DNA of 7,652 nucleotides from Clostridia bacterium (GTDB lineage Bacteria; Bacillota; Clostridia; CAKSNL01; HGM11501), in the NCBI GenBank assembly GCA_030535815.1, contig JAUNRD010000004.1, positions 13,687-21,338 on the forward strand, read 5' to 3'. Shown here piece after piece: positions 6,170 through 7,652 of this stretch; the stretch's first letter is position 1, and each line of letters opens with the position of its first letter. The notes under the pieces were generated by a model. It did not search any database, was not told the DNA's origin, and saw nothing but the letters and a program-made list of their open reading frames with translations. Position numbers and translations under genes: made by a program.

Positions 6170-6963
6170 TTATTTATCTTCTTTTTAAGGTCTTTTTTCG
6201 GCGGTGTTCCGTGGGCATCTTTGTAGGCTCTGTAAAAGGAAGAATAGTCCTTATACCCCGCCTTTATTGCCGCTTCGCTCAAAGTATATTCTCCGTCCTC
6301 ACTTAATTCCTCCACATAACGGAGTCGCTTTGTTCTTATATATTCGTTTACCGTGTGTCCAGTTGCTTCCTTAAAGATTCTGGTTAAGTGATATTTCGTT
6401 ATGAAAAATCTTTCTGCAATTTCCTCCAGAGAAAGCTTTTCCGCGAAATGCTCGTTTATATAGGCAACGATTTCCTTAACTCTCTTTTTACCCGTATTTT
6501 CCGTGGAAAAGCAGTCGTTTTTATGGGCAAGATATAAAAGTTGCACCACCAGCGACCTTATATAAGGATCGTCATAATCAGAAAAGCCCTCGCGCATAAG
6601 GCCAATAATATCACTTATTCCTGCACTCTTCGCTGTTTTTGCGCTTATCTTGTTTTTTTCTCCGCAGTTTCTTTCCCAGAAAATATCCCTGTAATGCTCG
6701 CAGGAGTGACATTTAAAAAACTCTTCATCGAAATGTATTACCATTCTTAAATAATCCGACTCCGACTTGTGATGAACGCGGTGCATTTCCCCGGGGCGTA
6801 TGAATATCATATCGCCGGGCTCCAAAGGATAGTCTGCACCTTCAACGGCATATGTGGCATCGCCCTTTTCAAAAATATAAATTTCGTAAAAATCATGATC
6901 GTGAAGCCTGAAAAATGTGCTGTCTATCTTCTTTGTATATTCCTCGCTTGCCTGAAAAAACAT
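6166..6963 (-). CDS. AraC-family transcriptional regulator with cupin sensor domain
   Basis: A 265-residue protein. Residues 10-80 form an AraC-type cupin: HDHDFYEIYIFEKG at 21-34, then PGDMIFIRPGEMH at 49-61, with His21, His23, Glu27 and His61 placed as in metal- or sugar-binding cupins. Residues about 163-257 hold the two helix-turn-helix units: LSLEEIAERFFITKYHLTRI in the first, SEAAIKAGYKDYSSFYRAYK in the second, followed by the TPPK signature. A Cys/His cluster (Cys85, His86, Cys88, His90, Cys100) lies at the end of the sensor domain and is unusual. The start ATG 6963 has AAAGGAGG 7 bases upstream. The gene is divergent from the isomerase-like gene and heads the amidohydrolase and hydrolase genes, so it is the likely local regulator. 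Direct repeats in its promoter suggest autoregulation. The ligand is unknown, most likely a sugar from the substrate. Confidence 0.92.
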   Translation of the reverse strand: MFFQASEEYTKKIDSTFFRLHDHDFYEIYIFEKGDATYAVEGADYPLEPGDMIFIRPGEMHRVHHKSESDYLRMVIHFDEEFFKCHSCEHYRDIFWERNCGEKNKISAKTAKSAGISDIIGLMREGFSDYDDPYIRSLVVQLLYLAHKNDCFSTENTGKKRVKEIVAYINEHFAEKLSLEEIAERFFITKYHLTRIFKEATGHTVNEYIRTKRLRYVEELSEDGEYTLSEAAIKAGYKDYSSFYRAYKDAHGTPPKKDLKKKINN

Positions 6964-6984
6964 TTTACCGCCTCCTTTACGGAA

Positions 6985-7013
6985 ATTTTACCACAAAAGA
7001 GCAATATTTGCAA
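6985..7013 (-). promoter_or_regulatory. Promoter of the cupin AraC regulator, with extended -10
   Basis: On the minus strand TTGCAA (7008-7013), a 17-base spacer and TAAAAT (6985-6990) are preceded by TGG directly before the -10 box, which is the TGn extension. Initiation is expected near 6978, about 15 bases before the ATG. The -35 box overlaps the right end of the first 13-bp repeat (7000-7012), so a regulator bound there would be expected to block or modulate RNA polymerase. Confidence 0.6.
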
Positions 7014-7033
7014 TAAAAAAAGCAACATTTGCA
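7000..7033. repeat. Two 13-bp direct repeats, likely AraC-type operator
   Basis: AGCAATATTTGCA (7000-7012) and AGCAACATTTGCA (7021-7033) match at 12 of 13 positions and start 21 bases apart, about two helical turns. Each also contains the short palindrome GCAA-N3-TTGC. Tandem half-sites at this period are the known arrangement for AraC-family operators such as araI1/araI2. They lie between the two divergent promoters, the left copy on the regulator's -35 region and the right copy one base before the isomerase -35 position. Most likely the binding site of the 6166-6963 protein; this is inferred. Confidence 0.65.
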
Positions 7034-7034
7034 C

Positions 7035-7063
7035 TGTTAATTTAAATAAAATTGTGCTATTAT
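7035..7063 (+). promoter_or_regulatory. Extended -10 promoter of the isomerase-like gene with a poor -35
   Basis: TATTAT (7058-7063) is preceded by TGC, the TGn extension. At 17 bases upstream the -35 position (7035-7040) reads TGTTAA, a poor match. The 13-bp repeat at 7021-7033 ends one base before it. A weak -35 abutted by an operator is the layout of an activator-dependent promoter. The -10 box ends 20 bases before ATG 7084. Confidence 0.5.
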
Positions 7064-7083
7064 GGTAAAAGGAGGTGTATGTA

Positions 7084-7652
7084 ATGTACGCAAATTATAT
7101 GATATCGGGTTTTTCCGACGAAATTTCAAGTGACATTGACGTTCAGTTTACCGCCCTTAACAAAATGGGCATAAAGTTTTTTGAGCCCAGAGGCGTAAAC
7201 GGCAAAAACATTTCATCTTTAACCGATGAAGAGCTTACCGCCTTAAAGGGAAAGATGGGACAGTACAGAATAAAGGCTTCTTCCATCGGCTCCCCCATCG
7301 GCAAGATTAAAATAACCGACGATTTTGAGCCTCATTTTGAAACCTTTAAGCGAACATGCTACATAGCACGCTTTTTAGGTGCACCCACCATAAGAATGTT
7401 TTCATTTTTTATTCCCGACGGAGAGTATGACAAATACCGTGACGAGGTTTTAAGAAGACTCCGCCTTATGGTAGACTATGCCGCAAGGGAAAAGGTTTTA
7501 CTTCTCCACGAAAACGAAAAGGGAATTTACGGCGAAACGGACGAGCGTTGCTTAGATATCCTTTCTTCCATCAACTCCCCCTATTTCAAGGCAGTATTCG
7601 ATCCTGCAAACTTTGTTCAGGCGCATGTTGACACAAAGAAGGCTTTTGCCCT
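7084..7652 (+). CDS. Sugar phosphate isomerase/epimerase-like TIM-barrel protein (N-terminal part, truncated by window edge)
   Basis: The frame is open from ATG 7084 to the right edge: 189 residues plus 2 bases, no stop. An AAAGGAGGTG ribosome site (7068-7077) lies 6 bases upstream. The sequence has features of the xylose-isomerase-like AP-endonuclease-2 fold (PF01261, COG1082): MISGFSDEIS at the first strand, IKFFEPRG with Glu34 at the end of strand 2, IKASSIGSPIGKI at 63-75, LGAPTIRMFSFF at 98-109, LLLHENEKG with Glu143, and VFDPANF with Asp173. Glu143 and Asp173 sit where this family binds its divalent metal; the remaining ligands would be beyond the edge. Family members isomerise or epimerise sugars or sugar derivatives, or dehydrate inosose; which applies here cannot be said. 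It is cytoplasmic and divergent from the cupin AraC gene, with the repeat operator between them. Confidence 0.85.
   Translation, partial: MYANYMISGFSDEISSDIDVQFTALNKMGIKFFEPRGVNGKNISSLTDEELTALKGKMGQYRIKASSIGSPIGKIKITDDFEPHFETFKRTCYIARFLGAPTIRMFSFFIPDGEYDKYRDEVLRRLRLMVDYAAREKVLLLHENEKGIYGETDERCLDILSSINSPYFKAVFDPANFVQAHVDTKKAFA

Noticed and set aside
7000..7033. CRISPR or phage-type repeat array
   Set aside because: Only two short copies, 8 bases apart, located in a divergent promoter region; an operator explains them better.

Overview
The window looks like a piece of a carbohydrate-utilisation locus from an anaerobic, gut-type member of the Bacillota (Clostridia). This is inferred from strong GAGG/AAAGGAGG ribosome sites, consensus sigma-A promoters in AT-rich gaps, compact spacing, and genes typical of plant-glycan users. 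No rRNA, tRNA, CRISPR array, insertion sequence or phage gene was seen. No gene-free stretch exceeds 140 bases.

Left part (1-1306). On the minus strand a ten-helix EamA/DMT-type transporter is followed 21 bases later by the start of a secreted protein with a CBM6-like carbohydrate-binding domain, cut by the window edge. A divergent plus-strand AraC-family regulator (1307-2116) shares the 136-bp gap upstream of the transporter. That regulator and the large hydrolase converge on a bidirectional terminator near 2168-2200.

Right part (2199-7652). The minus strand carries an AraC regulator with a cupin sensor domain (6166-6963), then a metal-dependent amidohydrolase (5318-6112), then a 1035-residue intracellular glycoside hydrolase resembling GH106 (2199-5306). 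The last two are separated by 11 bases and look translationally coupled. They have a consensus promoter of their own whose -35 box contains the stop codon of the regulator gene. A divergent, truncated sugar-phosphate isomerase/epimerase-like gene begins at 7084. The 120-bp gap between regulator and isomerase holds two 13-bp near-identical direct repeats with a 21-bp period. One overlaps the -35 region of the regulator's promoter and the other sits just upstream of the isomerase promoter, which suggests an autoregulated AraC-type switch.

Working model (inference): an imported glycoside or oligosaccharide is cleaved in the cytoplasm by the large hydrolase. The amidohydrolase and the isomerase process the released sugar or its acyl/lactone/aglycone part, and the 6166-6963 regulator senses the substrate. 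The chemistry is not determined by the sequence. No sugar ABC or PTS importer lies in the window.
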